A stretch of 32,018 nt of DNA, taken from NCBI GenBank assembly GCA_964407165.1, contig CAYOUJ010000029.1, positions 1 through 32,018 on the forward strand, read 5' to 3'. This document shows positions 22,839 to 31,186 of the stretch, piece after piece. Each line of letters opens with the position of its first letter. Positions within the stretch are counted from its first letter, which is position 1. The translations under genes and the position numbers were made by a program. The notes under the pieces are model-generated. The model was not told the origin of the DNA. It saw only the letters and a list, made by a program, of their open reading frames with translations, and did not search any database. This stretch comes from CAZPKH01 sp964407165. GTDB taxonomy: Bacteria > Bacteroidota > Bacteroidia > Bacteroidales > Muribaculaceae.

Positions 22839-24275
22839 ATGAACGCCATCACATCTTTTAGCGACTTCCTATGGACATACGTCCTGGTCACCGCACTGCT
22901 CGTGGCCGCCGTTGTCTTCACCGTATGGACCCGCGGCGTGCAGATACGCCTGCTGCCAAACATGATCAAGCTGCTCTTCCGCTCCAGCAAGTCCGACGAA
23001 CTCGACCACGGGCGCCCCGAGACGCAGCGGCAGCGATACAAAACAGTTTCCTCATTCCAGGCGTTCACACTCTCCATCGCCGGCCGCGTGGGCACCGGCA
23101 ACATCGCCGGCGTGGCCATAGCCATCGCCATCGGAGGACCGGGCTCGGTCTTCTGGATGTGGCTCATAGCCCTGTTGGGCACGGCCACGGCGTTCGTGGA
23201 GTCGACGCTCGGCCAGCTGTTCAAAGTGCGCGGTGAGGATTCCTTCCGCGGTGGCCCCGCCTACTACATTCTCAAAGGTATGCACTCCCGCTGGTTCGCC
23301 GTGCTCTTCGCCATCATCATCACCCTGACATTCGGGCTGGCGTTCACCACCGTGCAGTCAAACACCTTCACCCTCGCCGCCCAAAACTCCTTCGGGTGGT
23401 CGCCTATCTGGGTGGCCATAGGCCTCACCGTCGCCGTCGCCGTGGTCATCTGGGGTGGCGTGCAGAGCATATCAAAGTTCTCTGAGATAGTGGTTCCGAT
23501 AATGGCCGTGGCCTACATCCTGCTGGCCGCGTACGTCATCCTGATCAACTTCACGCAGATACCCCACGTGTTCTACACCATCGTCCACTGTGCCTTCAAC
23601 GGCGACGCCGCCATCGGCGCCACCGTCGGCGGAGCGCTCATGTTAGGTGTCAAGCGCGGACTGTTCAGCAACGAGGCCGGTGAGGGCTCCGCGCCCAACG
23701 TCGCCGCGACGGCCTCCGTCAGCCACCCCGTCAAGCAAGGGCTCATCCAGGCTCTCGGCGTCTACACCGACACCTTCCTCGTCTGCACCGCCACCGCCTT
23801 TATCATCCTCTGGTCAGGCCTTTACAACGACGGCGTCAGCGGCATCGTGCTGACCCAGAACGCCCTCAACAGCGAGGTCGGCGCCGTCGGGCAATACTTC
23901 GTCACCATCGCCATCTTCATGTTCGCCTACACCACCATCATCGCCAACTATTACTACGGCGAGACCAACATCAAGTTCATCAAGGATTCACGCCGGCTGA
24001 CGCTGTGCTACAAGGTAGTGTTCATCGTGGTAATGTTCATCGGCTGCATCGCCACCCTCGAGACCGTCTGGACGTGGGCCGACATCTTCATGGCCTTCCA
24101 GACGCTCATCAACCTGACGGCCCTCGCCTTCCTCAGCCGTTACGCCATCCGCTGCCTCAAAGATTACACCCGCCAGCTGCGCGAGGGCCGCAACCCCGTC
24201 TACTACCGCGACACCATCCCCGAGATCGCCCCCGACACCGACTGCTGGCCCGACCAAAGAGTGATTAGTGATTAG
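22839..24275 (+). CDS. Sodium/alanine(glycine) symporter, AGCS family
   Basis: Secondary transporter importing alanine or glycine with Na+ (or H+) across the inner membrane. About 10-11 membrane helices. Family signatures: AFTLSIAGRVGTGNIAGVA followed by IAIGGPGSVFWMW, FRGGPAYYI, and the C-terminal KRGLFSNEAGEGSAPNVAA segment, all intact. The start is chosen at ATG 22839 (MNAITSFSDFLWTYV, 478 residues), just before the first helix; ATG 22809 and a TTG at 22785 (within a hairpin) would add atypical residues. The last codons (RVISD, TAG) lie within a perfect palindromic repeat, which appears to have supplied the stop codon. Alanine versus glycine preference cannot be told. Confidence 0.92.
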   Translation: MNAITSFSDFLWTYVLVTALLVAAVVFTVWTRGVQIRLLPNMIKLLFRSSKSDELDHGRPETQRQRYKTVSSFQAFTLSIAGRVGTGNIAGVAIAIAIGGPGSVFWMWLIALLGTATAFVESTLGQLFKVRGEDSFRGGPAYYILKGMHSRWFAVLFAIIITLTFGLAFTTVQSNTFTLAAQNSFGWSPIWVAIGLTVAVAVVIWGGVQSISKFSEIVVPIMAVAYILLAAYVILINFTQIPHVFYTIVHCAFNGDAAIGATVGGALMLGVKRGLFSNEAGEGSAPNVAATASVSHPVKQGLIQALGVYTDTFLVCTATAFIILWSGLYNDGVSGIVLTQNALNSEVGAVGQYFVTIAIFMFAYTTIIANYYYGETNIKFIKDSRRLTLCYKVVFIVVMFIGCIATLETVWTWADIFMAFQTLINLTALAFLSRYAIRCLKDYTRQLREGRNPVYYRDTIPEIAPDTDCWPDQRVISD

Positions 24276-24323
24276 CTGCCATCCGGATGGCAGCTAATCA
24301 CTAATCACTCATCACTAATCACT
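24259..24323. repeat. Perfect 52-bp palindrome plus tandem ACTAATCACT units
   Basis: GAGTGATTAGTGATTAGCTG+CCATCC (24259-24284) is followed immediately by its exact complement (24285-24310), then further ATCACTAATCACTC. It overlaps the last five codons of the AGCS gene and sits between two convergent genes, so bidirectional termination is likely. Confidence 0.85.
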
Positions 24324-24329
24324 CTCGTC

Positions 24330-25853
24330 CTAACGGACAGGCGGGGTCAGGCGGAAGGAGGTGGTGAAGGTGCCGAGGTCGTAGGTGTTGCCGTTCTGGC
24401 CCATCTTGTCCATGCAGGAGGCGTAGATGGGGTGGATGGCGGTCTTCAGGGCCAGGCGTGTGGCGTTGTCACCGGCAGTGGTGGTCTTGACGTGCCATAC
24501 GAAATTGAAGGGGATGGTGAACGTCTTGCAGGCGATACCGGGTATCACATAGCTCGTCAGGTCGGCGCCGTTGGTCAAGTTTTGCACGTTGAAGTCCCAG
24601 CCGACGGCGTTGAAGGCATTTCGGGCGCCGACCTTGAGGTCGGGGCTGGAGGTCGCCGTAGAGGTGCCGTCGCCGAAGGTAAACTGCATGTCGAGACCTC
24701 CGGAGCCGGTACCGGAGCCGATGCTGCCGGATAGGGTGCCGCTGAAGCCCCACTTGATGCCCGTGGTGTAGGTGCTCTCTCCCTCGTATGTTGCCGGGGT
24801 GGGGGCGGCGTCGAAGTCAACCTGGGAGATGTCGTTGGGCAGCGCGGTGAAAGTGCCGTCGGTGAGAGTGCCGATGGTGCAGTCGAGTTGCATGTTGGTC
24901 ATGTAGAAGGCGGCGGTGGGATGGCTCTTAAGTCCCCCATGGACTAGCCAATATGAGTGCATGGGATTGTCGGGGTCATAGCGGCAGGCATCCTGGTTGA
25001 AGGAGGTGAGCTGCCCGGTAACGGCGTAGTAGTCACCCGTCTTGTTGGCTGTCGACGAGAAGAGGGGATAGATGGTGTACGCCACCATTACCTGCCACGA
25101 GGCGCCGTGTTCGGCCTTAATGGTGGCAAAGTAGGTGGGAGGAAGAGCCTCGGGGACGCTGGCGACGACCTGGTTTTCAATGGTGAGGTTGAACACGCGG
25201 GTGACGCTCTGGGCCTTGAAGTAGCTCTCGATGCTGAACGAGTCGCCCGAGTCGCCACGGTCATTGCGGCTGTTGAACCAAGCGACCATGCGGCCTAAAG
25301 CGGCGGCATAGTCAGTGGCGTCAACCACGTCGTCCTCCCCTATCCGTGCGTCTGTTACGGTATTGGAGGCGCCGCGCGACTGAGTGCGCGGGGCGAAGTC
25401 GTCCATGATGAAATTGTGGCCGTCGGCATCGAAGGCGTAGATGAGTATGCCGGTTGAGAACGCGGCCTGCTGAGTCATGCAGGCGTCAACGCCGAGATGT
25501 TCGAGAGCCTCCACAGTCGGGCGCACCACGGCAACGACGCCGCCGGCGTCGAGAACCTGACGTGCATGGTCAGCGCAAGCGCCAACCGAGCCGTTGGCAA
25601 GCACGAGCATCTCGGCACCCGAGCCGAAGTGTGCCGACGAGCAACGCAAGCGCAGAGCCTCGTAGACATACGTCTCGATTGAGCCGTCAATCTCGACGGC
25701 ACCGGCGAAAGTCGCTCCGTCGTTGGTGATGGTTGTTCCCGGACGTTGGAGCAGGGCGTCGCCCTCGAGCCCTGCAGCGTCGGGTATGTCGTCGGAGCAG
25801 GCAGCCATGGCAAGCGCCACGGCGCCACACAATATATAATCGTAAAGTTTCAT
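24330..25853 (-). CDS. Surface lipoprotein with leukocidin/hemolysin-like C-terminal region (tentative)
   Basis: 507 residues. Lipoprotein signal with lipobox AMAAC (C19), then SDD, resembling the surface-export signal of Bacteroidetes lipoproteins. Residues about 40-215 form an extra N-terminal region of unknown type. From about 230 the sequence parallels the paralogue at 25929-26933 (GDYYAVTGQLTSFNQDACRY, CTIGTLTDGTF, FNFVWHV, YDLGTFTTSF). Residues 361-425 follow the order seen in staphylococcal alpha-hemolysin around its membrane stem: TYTTGIKWGFSGTLSG, a Gly/Ser/Thr-rich stretch, SSPDLK, then VGWDFNV, compared with STLTYGFNGNVTG, Gly-rich stem, QPDFK, VGWKVIF. The lipoprotein nature and paralogy are visible; the pore-forming assignment is an inference from motif order and needs a profile or structure test. 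Likely second gene of a two-gene unit. Confidence 0.55.
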   Translation of the reverse strand: MKLYDYILCGAVALAMAACSDDIPDAAGLEGDALLQRPGTTITNDGATFAGAVEIDGSIETYVYEALRLRCSSAHFGSGAEMLVLANGSVGACADHARQVLDAGGVVAVVRPTVEALEHLGVDACMTQQAAFSTGILIYAFDADGHNFIMDDFAPRTQSRGASNTVTDARIGEDDVVDATDYAAALGRMVAWFNSRNDRGDSGDSFSIESYFKAQSVTRVFNLTIENQVVASVPEALPPTYFATIKAEHGASWQVMVAYTIYPLFSSTANKTGDYYAVTGQLTSFNQDACRYDPDNPMHSYWLVHGGLKSHPTAAFYMTNMQLDCTIGTLTDGTFTALPNDISQVDFDAAPTPATYEGESTYTTGIKWGFSGTLSGSIGSGTGSGGLDMQFTFGDGTSTATSSPDLKVGARNAFNAVGWDFNVQNLTNGADLTSYVIPGIACKTFTIPFNFVWHVKTTTAGDNATRLALKTAIHPIYASCMDKMGQNGNTYDLGTFTTSFRLTPPVR

Positions 25854-25860
25854 CTTCTTT

Positions 25861-25934
25861 AGTGTTTAGTGTTTAGTGTGTAGTGATTAGCTGTTTTTTT
25901 AAGCAATTAGCTAATCACTCATCACTAATCACTG
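25861..25934. repeat. TTTAGTG/ACTAATCACT repeat between the paired lipoprotein genes
   Basis: Direct AGTGTTT units, then hairpin GTGATTAGCT (25883-25892) with AGCTAATCAC (25909-25918) around a T-rich loop, then CACTCATCACTAATCACTGA, which contains the stop codon (TGA, minus strand) of the upstream lipoprotein gene. Confidence 0.7.
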
Positions 25935-26933
25935 ATTCTCTAATCTGCAGGGGGTGCCGAGGGGATCGATGTATGTGAAGGGGCCGAGGGGGAAGTCGTA
26001 AGTGTCGGTGCTCTTCTTTTTCTTTTTGATAAGACCCTGGTAATACGGCTCGAGAGTGGTGCGCACGTAGTAGTCTTTCGTGCTGTTCTTTGTGCCGGGC
26101 ACGTGCCAGATGAAGCTGAAGTTGATGTCGATGGTATAGCGGGCGTAGTAGGGCACGCTGCCGGTGGGGTCGGTGGGCAGGTTGCCCATGCAGAAGAACC
26201 ATCCCGGCTCGTTGAGGTGTGACACCTCGTTAATATACATGTCGGGCACGGTCTGGCTCATGTCGGAGTTCCACTCAAACGAGCCGGACCACTTGCCCGT
26301 CAGCGTCGGGGTGGTCACCCCCATGAAAGTGCCGCAGAACTTGTATGTGCTGCCCGCGCTATATTTGCACGAGAGCTGTGTGGTGGATGGCTGGGGATAG
26401 TAGCCGCCGGGGAAAGTGACAGCGACGCCGTCGTTTGCCAGGGGCACGAAGGTGTCGGTGGCGGCGTCGAGGGTGCCGATGCAACATTTCACGCCGAACC
26501 ACTTCATGTAATACCCGCAGTAGGTGTAATTGCCGGAGGTCCAATATGTAACATCCGGCGAACTGCCATACTTGAATGCATTTTGGTTAAACACGCGCAG
26601 GCGTCCTTTCACAAGGTAATAGTCGCCAGGGCGGTCGTTGTCCTCGTCTGCCCCTACGCTATCGCACATATACAGCGGCGTGCTCTTGAGGGTCACTACA
26701 GCGAACCAGTTGGCATCGAGGTTGAAATTGGGATGGTTGATCTCCAGCGAGCATACATGCTCGTGGGTCAAGTAGGAGAAACAGGTGTCCGTGGGATCCT
26801 GGTCGAGCTCCTGGCCGCGGATGAAGGGTATCTCCTCCGGATGCCAGGTGGAGACCATATCGTTGTCGTCGGAGCAGTTCCACAGGCACAAGCCCAGGGC
26901 GCCTGCCCCCAAAATCGTCAATAATTTTCTCAT
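25929..26933 (-). CDS. Surface lipoprotein, leukocidin-like, shorter paralogue (tentative)
   Basis: 334 residues. Signal peptide MRKLLTILGAGALGLCLWNC with an unusual lipobox LWNC (C20) followed by SDDND, a likely surface-export signal. It aligns with the C-terminal two-thirds of the downstream 507-residue protein: GDYYLVKGRLRVFNQNAFKY (103-122), CCIGTLDAATDTFVPL, SFIWHV (273-278) and a closing TYDFPLGPFTYI. It also keeps the alpha-hemolysin-like order: STYKFCGTFMG, Gly/Thr/Ser-rich stem-like stretch, QTVPDMYI, PGWFFCMGN. It lacks the extra N-terminal region of its neighbour, so the two genes look like a long and a short component. Cysteines are unusually frequent (C51, C61, C90, C139, C150, C151, C189, C200, C248). 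The stop codon lies in an intergenic repeat. Function as a toxin component is inference. Confidence 0.55.
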   Translation of the reverse strand: MRKLLTILGAGALGLCLWNCSDDNDMVSTWHPEEIPFIRGQELDQDPTDTCFSYLTHEHVCSLEINHPNFNLDANWFAVVTLKSTPLYMCDSVGADEDNDRPGDYYLVKGRLRVFNQNAFKYGSSPDVTYWTSGNYTYCGYYMKWFGVKCCIGTLDAATDTFVPLANDGVAVTFPGGYYPQPSTTQLSCKYSAGSTYKFCGTFMGVTTPTLTGKWSGSFEWNSDMSQTVPDMYINEVSHLNEPGWFFCMGNLPTDPTGSVPYYARYTIDINFSFIWHVPGTKNSTKDYYVRTTLEPYYQGLIKKKKKSTDTYDFPLGPFTYIDPLGTPCRLENQ

Positions 26934-26949
26934 TATAAACTGTTTACAA

Positions 26950-27030
26950 AATTAGTGAGTGGCGAGCAAAATCGATGACTATCGACAGACTATCGATAAT
27001 CCATCGAAAATTACTCACCACTCACTAATT
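26950..27030 (-). terminator. Imperfect long hairpin after mutB
   Basis: AATTAGTGAGTGGCGAG (26950-26966) pairs with the complement CTCACCACTCACTAATT (27014-27030), with inner ATCGATG/CATCGA and ATCGA units. It begins 9 nt past the mutB stop. The outer arms belong to the ACTAATCACT repeat vocabulary. Confidence 0.65.
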
Positions 27031-27039
27031 ACTTATTAC

Positions 27040-29172
27040 CTACTCTGCGCCCAGTATTTCGAGCATCTTGATGGCGCTCACGGGGATGCGGGTGCCGGGG
27101 CCGAAGATGGCGCAGACGCCGGCCTTATAGAGGAAGTCGTAGTCCTGGGCGGGGATGACGCCGCCGGCGGTGACGAGGATGTCGTCACGGCCGAGCTTCT
27201 TGAGCTCCTCGATGACCTGCGGGATGAGGGTCTTGTGACCGGCGGCGAGGGAGCTGACGCCGAGAATGTGGACGTCGTTCTCCACGGCCATGCGGGCGGC
27301 CTCTGCAGGGGTTTGGAACAGCGGGCCCATGTCAACGTCGAAGCCGCAGTCGGCGTAGCCGGTGGCTACCACCTTGGCACCGCGGTCGTGGCCGTCCTGG
27401 CCCATCTTGGCGATGAAGATACGGGGCTGGCGGCCCTCACGCTTGGCGAACTCCTCGCACATCTGCTGTGCTTTCACGAAGTCCGGGTCTTGCTTTGTCT
27501 CTGATGAATACACGCCTGAAATAGTACGGATTACAGCTGAGTAACGGCCTACGACAGCCTCGCAGGCATCAGAAATCTCGCCCGTGGTGGCACGCAGGGC
27601 AGCAGCCTTGACTGCCAGGTCGAGCAGGTTGCCCTCGCCGGTGCGCACGCACTCGGTGATGGCCTCCAGGGCCTTCTTCACGGCAGCCTCGTCGCGGTGG
27701 GCGCGGGTGGCGTTGAGGTGCTCGATCTGCTCGCGGCGCACCTCGGTGTTGTCGATTTCGAGGATGTCGATGGGATCCTCGTGGTCGAGGCGATACTTGT
27801 TGATGCCGACGATGGTCTGGCGTCCGGAGTCGATGCGTGCCTGGGTGCGTGCCGAGGCCTCCTCGATGCGCAGCTTGGGCAGCCCGGTCTCGATGGCCTT
27901 GGCCATGCCGCCGAGCTTCTCTATCTCCTGGATGTGCTCCCACGCGCGGTGAGCTATCTCGTTGGTCAGCGCCTCGACGTAGTACGAGCCGCCCCACGGG
28001 TCGACCTGCTTGGTGACCATGGTTTCCTCCTGGATGTAGATCTGCGTGTTGCGCGCGATGCGTGCCGAGAAGTCGGTTGGCAGGGCGATTGCCTCGTCGA
28101 GGGCGTTGGTGTGGAGGCTCTGCGTGTGGCCCAGAGCGGCGCCCATGGCCTCGATACAGGTGCGGCCGACGTTGTTGAAGGGATCCTGCTCCGTGAGGCT
28201 CCAACCCGAGGTCTGGCAGTGGGTGCGCAGCGCCAGGCTCTTGGGGTTCTTCGGGTTGAACTGCTTGACTATCTTTGCCCACAGCATGCGGGCGGCGCGC
28301 ATCTTGGCAACCTCCATGAAGAAGTTCATGCCGATGGCCCAGAAGAACGACAGGCGGGGTGCGAAGGCGTCGATGTCAAGTCCGGCTTTCACACCTGCGC
28401 GCAGGTATTCCAGGCCGTCGGCCAGGGTGTAGGCAAGTTCGATGTCGCACGTTGCGCCGGCCTCCTGCATGTGGTAGCCGGAGATGGAGATGGAGTTGAA
28501 CTTGGGCATGTGCTGCGAGGTGTACTCGAAGATGTCGGCGATGATGCGCATCGAGAACTCCGGGGGATAGATATAGGTGTTGCGCACCATAAACTCCTTG
28601 AGGATGTCGTTCTGGATGGTTCCGGCCATCTCCTCCAGCTTGGCGCCTTGCTCGAGTCCGGCGTTGATGTAGAAGGCGAGCACGGGGAGCACGGCGCCGT
28701 TCATGGTCATCGACACAGACATCTTGTTCAGAGGTATGCCGTCGAAGAGCACTTTCATGTCGTCGAGCGAGCAGATGCTCACGCCGGCCTTGCCAACGTC
28801 GCCTACAACGCGCTCGTGGTCGGCGTCATAGCCGCGGTGGGTGGGCAGGTCGAAGGCCACGGAGAGGCCCTTCTGGCCGCTGGCGAGGTTGCGGCGGTAG
28901 AATGCGTTAGACTCGGCTGCGGTGGAGAATCCGGCGTACTGGCGGATGGTCCAGGGGCGCAGGGGGTACATGGCGCTGTACGGTCCGCGCAGGAATGGGG
29001 GCAGGCCGGAGACGTAGTTCAAGTGCTCCAGTCCCTCGAGATCCTCGCGGGTGTAGACGCTCTTGACGGGTATGAGTTCGGGGGTGGTCCACAGTTCACC
29101 CTCGGCGACGGCGGCGGCGGGGGCGCCGAAGCCGTCCTTCACTATATCGATATTCTTAAAGTCGGGTTTCAT
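27040..29172 (-). CDS. mutB: Methylmalonyl-CoA mutase, large catalytic subunit
   Basis: Adenosylcobalamin-dependent interconversion of succinyl-CoA and (R)-methylmalonyl-CoA, the carbon-skeleton step of the succinate-propionate route. The 710-residue chain has the TIM-barrel domain with the substrate-channel segment GPYSAMYPLRPWTIRQYAGF, then RTHCQTSGWSLTEQDPFNN, and a C-terminal B12-binding domain with the base-off signature DGHDRG (around 590), SSL and TAGGVIP. Length matches the family (about 715-730). It follows mutA after 29 nt in the same transcript, the usual gene order, and ends in a hairpin at 26950-27030. No epimerase or decarboxylase subunit is in the window. Confidence 0.97.
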   Translation of the reverse strand: MKPDFKNIDIVKDGFGAPAAAVAEGELWTTPELIPVKSVYTREDLEGLEHLNYVSGLPPFLRGPYSAMYPLRPWTIRQYAGFSTAAESNAFYRRNLASGQKGLSVAFDLPTHRGYDADHERVVGDVGKAGVSICSLDDMKVLFDGIPLNKMSVSMTMNGAVLPVLAFYINAGLEQGAKLEEMAGTIQNDILKEFMVRNTYIYPPEFSMRIIADIFEYTSQHMPKFNSISISGYHMQEAGATCDIELAYTLADGLEYLRAGVKAGLDIDAFAPRLSFFWAIGMNFFMEVAKMRAARMLWAKIVKQFNPKNPKSLALRTHCQTSGWSLTEQDPFNNVGRTCIEAMGAALGHTQSLHTNALDEAIALPTDFSARIARNTQIYIQEETMVTKQVDPWGGSYYVEALTNEIAHRAWEHIQEIEKLGGMAKAIETGLPKLRIEEASARTQARIDSGRQTIVGINKYRLDHEDPIDILEIDNTEVRREQIEHLNATRAHRDEAAVKKALEAITECVRTGEGNLLDLAVKAAALRATTGEISDACEAVVGRYSAVIRTISGVYSSETKQDPDFVKAQQMCEEFAKREGRQPRIFIAKMGQDGHDRGAKVVATGYADCGFDVDMGPLFQTPAEAARMAVENDVHILGVSSLAAGHKTLIPQVIEELKKLGRDDILVTAGGVIPAQDYDFLYKAGVCAIFGPGTRIPVSAIKMLEILGAE

Positions 29173-29201
29173 GATCTCTTATAGTTTTAAGGGTGAGCGG
29201 G

Positions 29202-31052
29202 TTACTTGAGCAGACGTGCGTTGAAGTCGCGGAGCACGTCGAGCACGTTGCAGCGCACGTGCACGAAGTCGTTGATGCCCTGTGCCTTCAGCTCCTCCAT
29301 GCAGGCGGGGGCACCGGCGACCACAAACTCAGCGCGGCCGTCGAGGGCCTTGAACGCTGCCGGGGCCAGCTCGGCATACTCGTCATCGGACGAGCAGAGC
29401 ACAACCACGTCGGCGCCATTCTCCATTGCAGCCTCCACGCCGGCCTCGACGGTGTCGAAGCCGAGGTTGTCGATAATCTCGTAACCGGCGCAGCCGAAGA
29501 AGTTGCCCGAGAACTGTGCGCGGGCCAGGCGCATTGCCAGGTTTCCGATGGTGAGCATGAACACCTTGGGGCGCTTCGATGCGGCCTCGGTGGCCAGCCG
29601 CAGCTCCTCAAACTCGCTGGCAGCGCGCTTGAAGCCGAGAGCCTCCACCTGGGCAGGCTCATCCTCGCTGTTGCACTTGCATGCGCAGCAGCAAGCCTTC
29701 TCCTCGATCTTCCCGGCAGCCATCTCGTTGACGTTGGGGAACTGGTTGGTGCCCAGGAGTATCTCCTTGCGGCGGGCGACGTCGGTGTGGCGCTTGGTGC
29801 AGGCCTCGTTGACGGCCTTCTGCACCTCGCCGGCGTTCACGGCATCCTCGAAGCCGCCCTTGTCCTCGACCTCGAGGAAGAGCTTCCAGGCCTCGCGGGC
29901 GATGTTGACGGTCAGCGTCTCGACGTAGTACGATCCGCCTGCGGGGTCTACCACCTTGTCGAGGTGGCTCTCCTCCTTGAGCAGGTACTGCTGGTTGCGG
30001 GCGATGCGCTCAGAGAAGTCGTCGGGCATCTTATAGGGCACGTCGAACGGGGTGACGGTGATGGAATCGACGCCGGCAAGCGCTGCCGACATGGCCTCCG
30101 TCTGGCTGCGGAGCAGGTTGACGTGGGCGTCGTATATCGTCTGGTTGAAGCGCGAGGTGACGGCGTGCACCACCTGCTTGGCGGCGCACTCACACTCCGG
30201 CTTGTATTGCTCGACAATCTGCGCCCACAGCATGCGCGCGGCGCGGAACTTGGCAATCTCCATGAAATAGTTTGAGCTTACGCCCATGTTGAACTTTATG
30301 CGGCATGCCACCTCTGCGGCCTTCAGACCGGCATCGGTGAGCAGCGTCATCCACCAGGCGCCCCAGGCCATAGCGAAGCCTAACTCCTGATAGATGTAAG
30401 CGCCGGCATTGCAGAGCATTGCAGAGTCGACGGCGAGCACGCGCAGGCCCTTGACGGGGCGTGCGGCCTCGATGAGTTCCTTGGCCATTGACACGATGTC
30501 GCGTTTGAACGGCTTGCCGTGCTTCAGCGCCTTGCGCAGGGGGTTGAAGTCGATGGAGCCGCGGAAGGTTTCCTCGGCGCCGGCAGCCTTTACCATCTCC
30601 ACCAGAGCCTTGGCTATCTCGACGGCGTGGCGTGGGCAGCAGCGGACGTTGATCTCCACCTTGCCCAGGTCGATGCCCTTGAGCACCACGGCCAGCTCGG
30701 CGGCGTCGGCGACGGTGAATCCTAAGGAGGTGACGCCCTTGCCGAGCACCTCGAGGGCCTTGGCGTTGGCGGCCTCCGGGGTATCGGCGACTATCTCCTG
30801 GCGGGTCAGCCAGTTGTTGTCACTGCGGGTGCCGCGGATATAGGGATACTGTCCGGGCACGGCGTCGAGCGTGTCGAAGTCCTTGATGTCTTCGGCGCGG
30901 TACATGGGCTGAACGTTGAAGCCCTCGTTAGTGCGCCACACTAACTTCTTGTCGAAGGGAGCGCCCTTGAGGTCGGCCTCCACTTTTGCTCGCCACTCCT
31001 CTGTGCTGACGGGTGGGAACTGATCAAACAATCGTTCTTTGTTTTCTGACAT
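29202..31052 (-). CDS. mutA: Methylmalonyl-CoA mutase, small subunit
   Basis: Partner of MutB in the heterodimer; it has the same fold but is catalytically silent. The 616-residue product shows the barrel region (YIRGTRSDNNWLTRQEIVAD, IKFNMGVSSNYFMEIAKFRA, TSRFNQTIYDAHVNLLRSQT) and a degenerate C-terminal B12-like domain: the DxHxxG signature is absent, with GNLAMRLARAQFSGNFFGCA in its place, as expected. In the linker before that domain is a striking cluster of five cysteines, ACCCACKC (C454, C455, C456, C458, C460), followed by acidic residues; I do not know this as a family feature. First gene of mutA-mutB; a -7-like box lies at 31124-31131. Confidence 0.95.
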   Translation of the reverse strand: MSENKERLFDQFPPVSTEEWRAKVEADLKGAPFDKKLVWRTNEGFNVQPMYRAEDIKDFDTLDAVPGQYPYIRGTRSDNNWLTRQEIVADTPEAANAKALEVLGKGVTSLGFTVADAAELAVVLKGIDLGKVEINVRCCPRHAVEIAKALVEMVKAAGAEETFRGSIDFNPLRKALKHGKPFKRDIVSMAKELIEAARPVKGLRVLAVDSAMLCNAGAYIYQELGFAMAWGAWWMTLLTDAGLKAAEVACRIKFNMGVSSNYFMEIAKFRAARMLWAQIVEQYKPECECAAKQVVHAVTSRFNQTIYDAHVNLLRSQTEAMSAALAGVDSITVTPFDVPYKMPDDFSERIARNQQYLLKEESHLDKVVDPAGGSYYVETLTVNIAREAWKLFLEVEDKGGFEDAVNAGEVQKAVNEACTKRHTDVARRKEILLGTNQFPNVNEMAAGKIEEKACCCACKCNSEDEPAQVEALGFKRAASEFEELRLATEAASKRPKVFMLTIGNLAMRLARAQFSGNFFGCAGYEIIDNLGFDTVEAGVEAAMENGADVVVLCSSDDEYAELAPAAFKALDGRAEFVVAGAPACMEELKAQGINDFVHVRCNVLDVLRDFNARLLK

Positions 31053-31123
31053 GATTTGGTATTATATGTTAAGTTCGTTTAAGGTATAACCAAGGTTAAA
31101 GTGAGAGCCGTGAAAGCCCGCTG

Positions 31124-31131
31124 CAAAGATA
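31124..31131 (-). promoter_or_regulatory. Possible -7 box for mutA-mutB
   Basis: Minus strand TATCTTTG fits TAnnTTTG, 71 nt before the mutA ATG. A TTTTG lies only 11 nt further upstream rather than 19-20, so the -33 element is not convincing. Confidence 0.45.
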
Positions 31132-31186
31132 GCGACTTTTCGCAAAATACTACACTAATTGCGGAAAAATTTCCCTAAATCCCCGC

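Noticed and set aside
27697..30275. Long plus-strand frames (495 and 360 codons) opposite mutB and mutA
   Set aside because: Antisense shadows with Leu/Val/Gly/His-biased composition and no domains; the minus-strand mutase subunits are intact.
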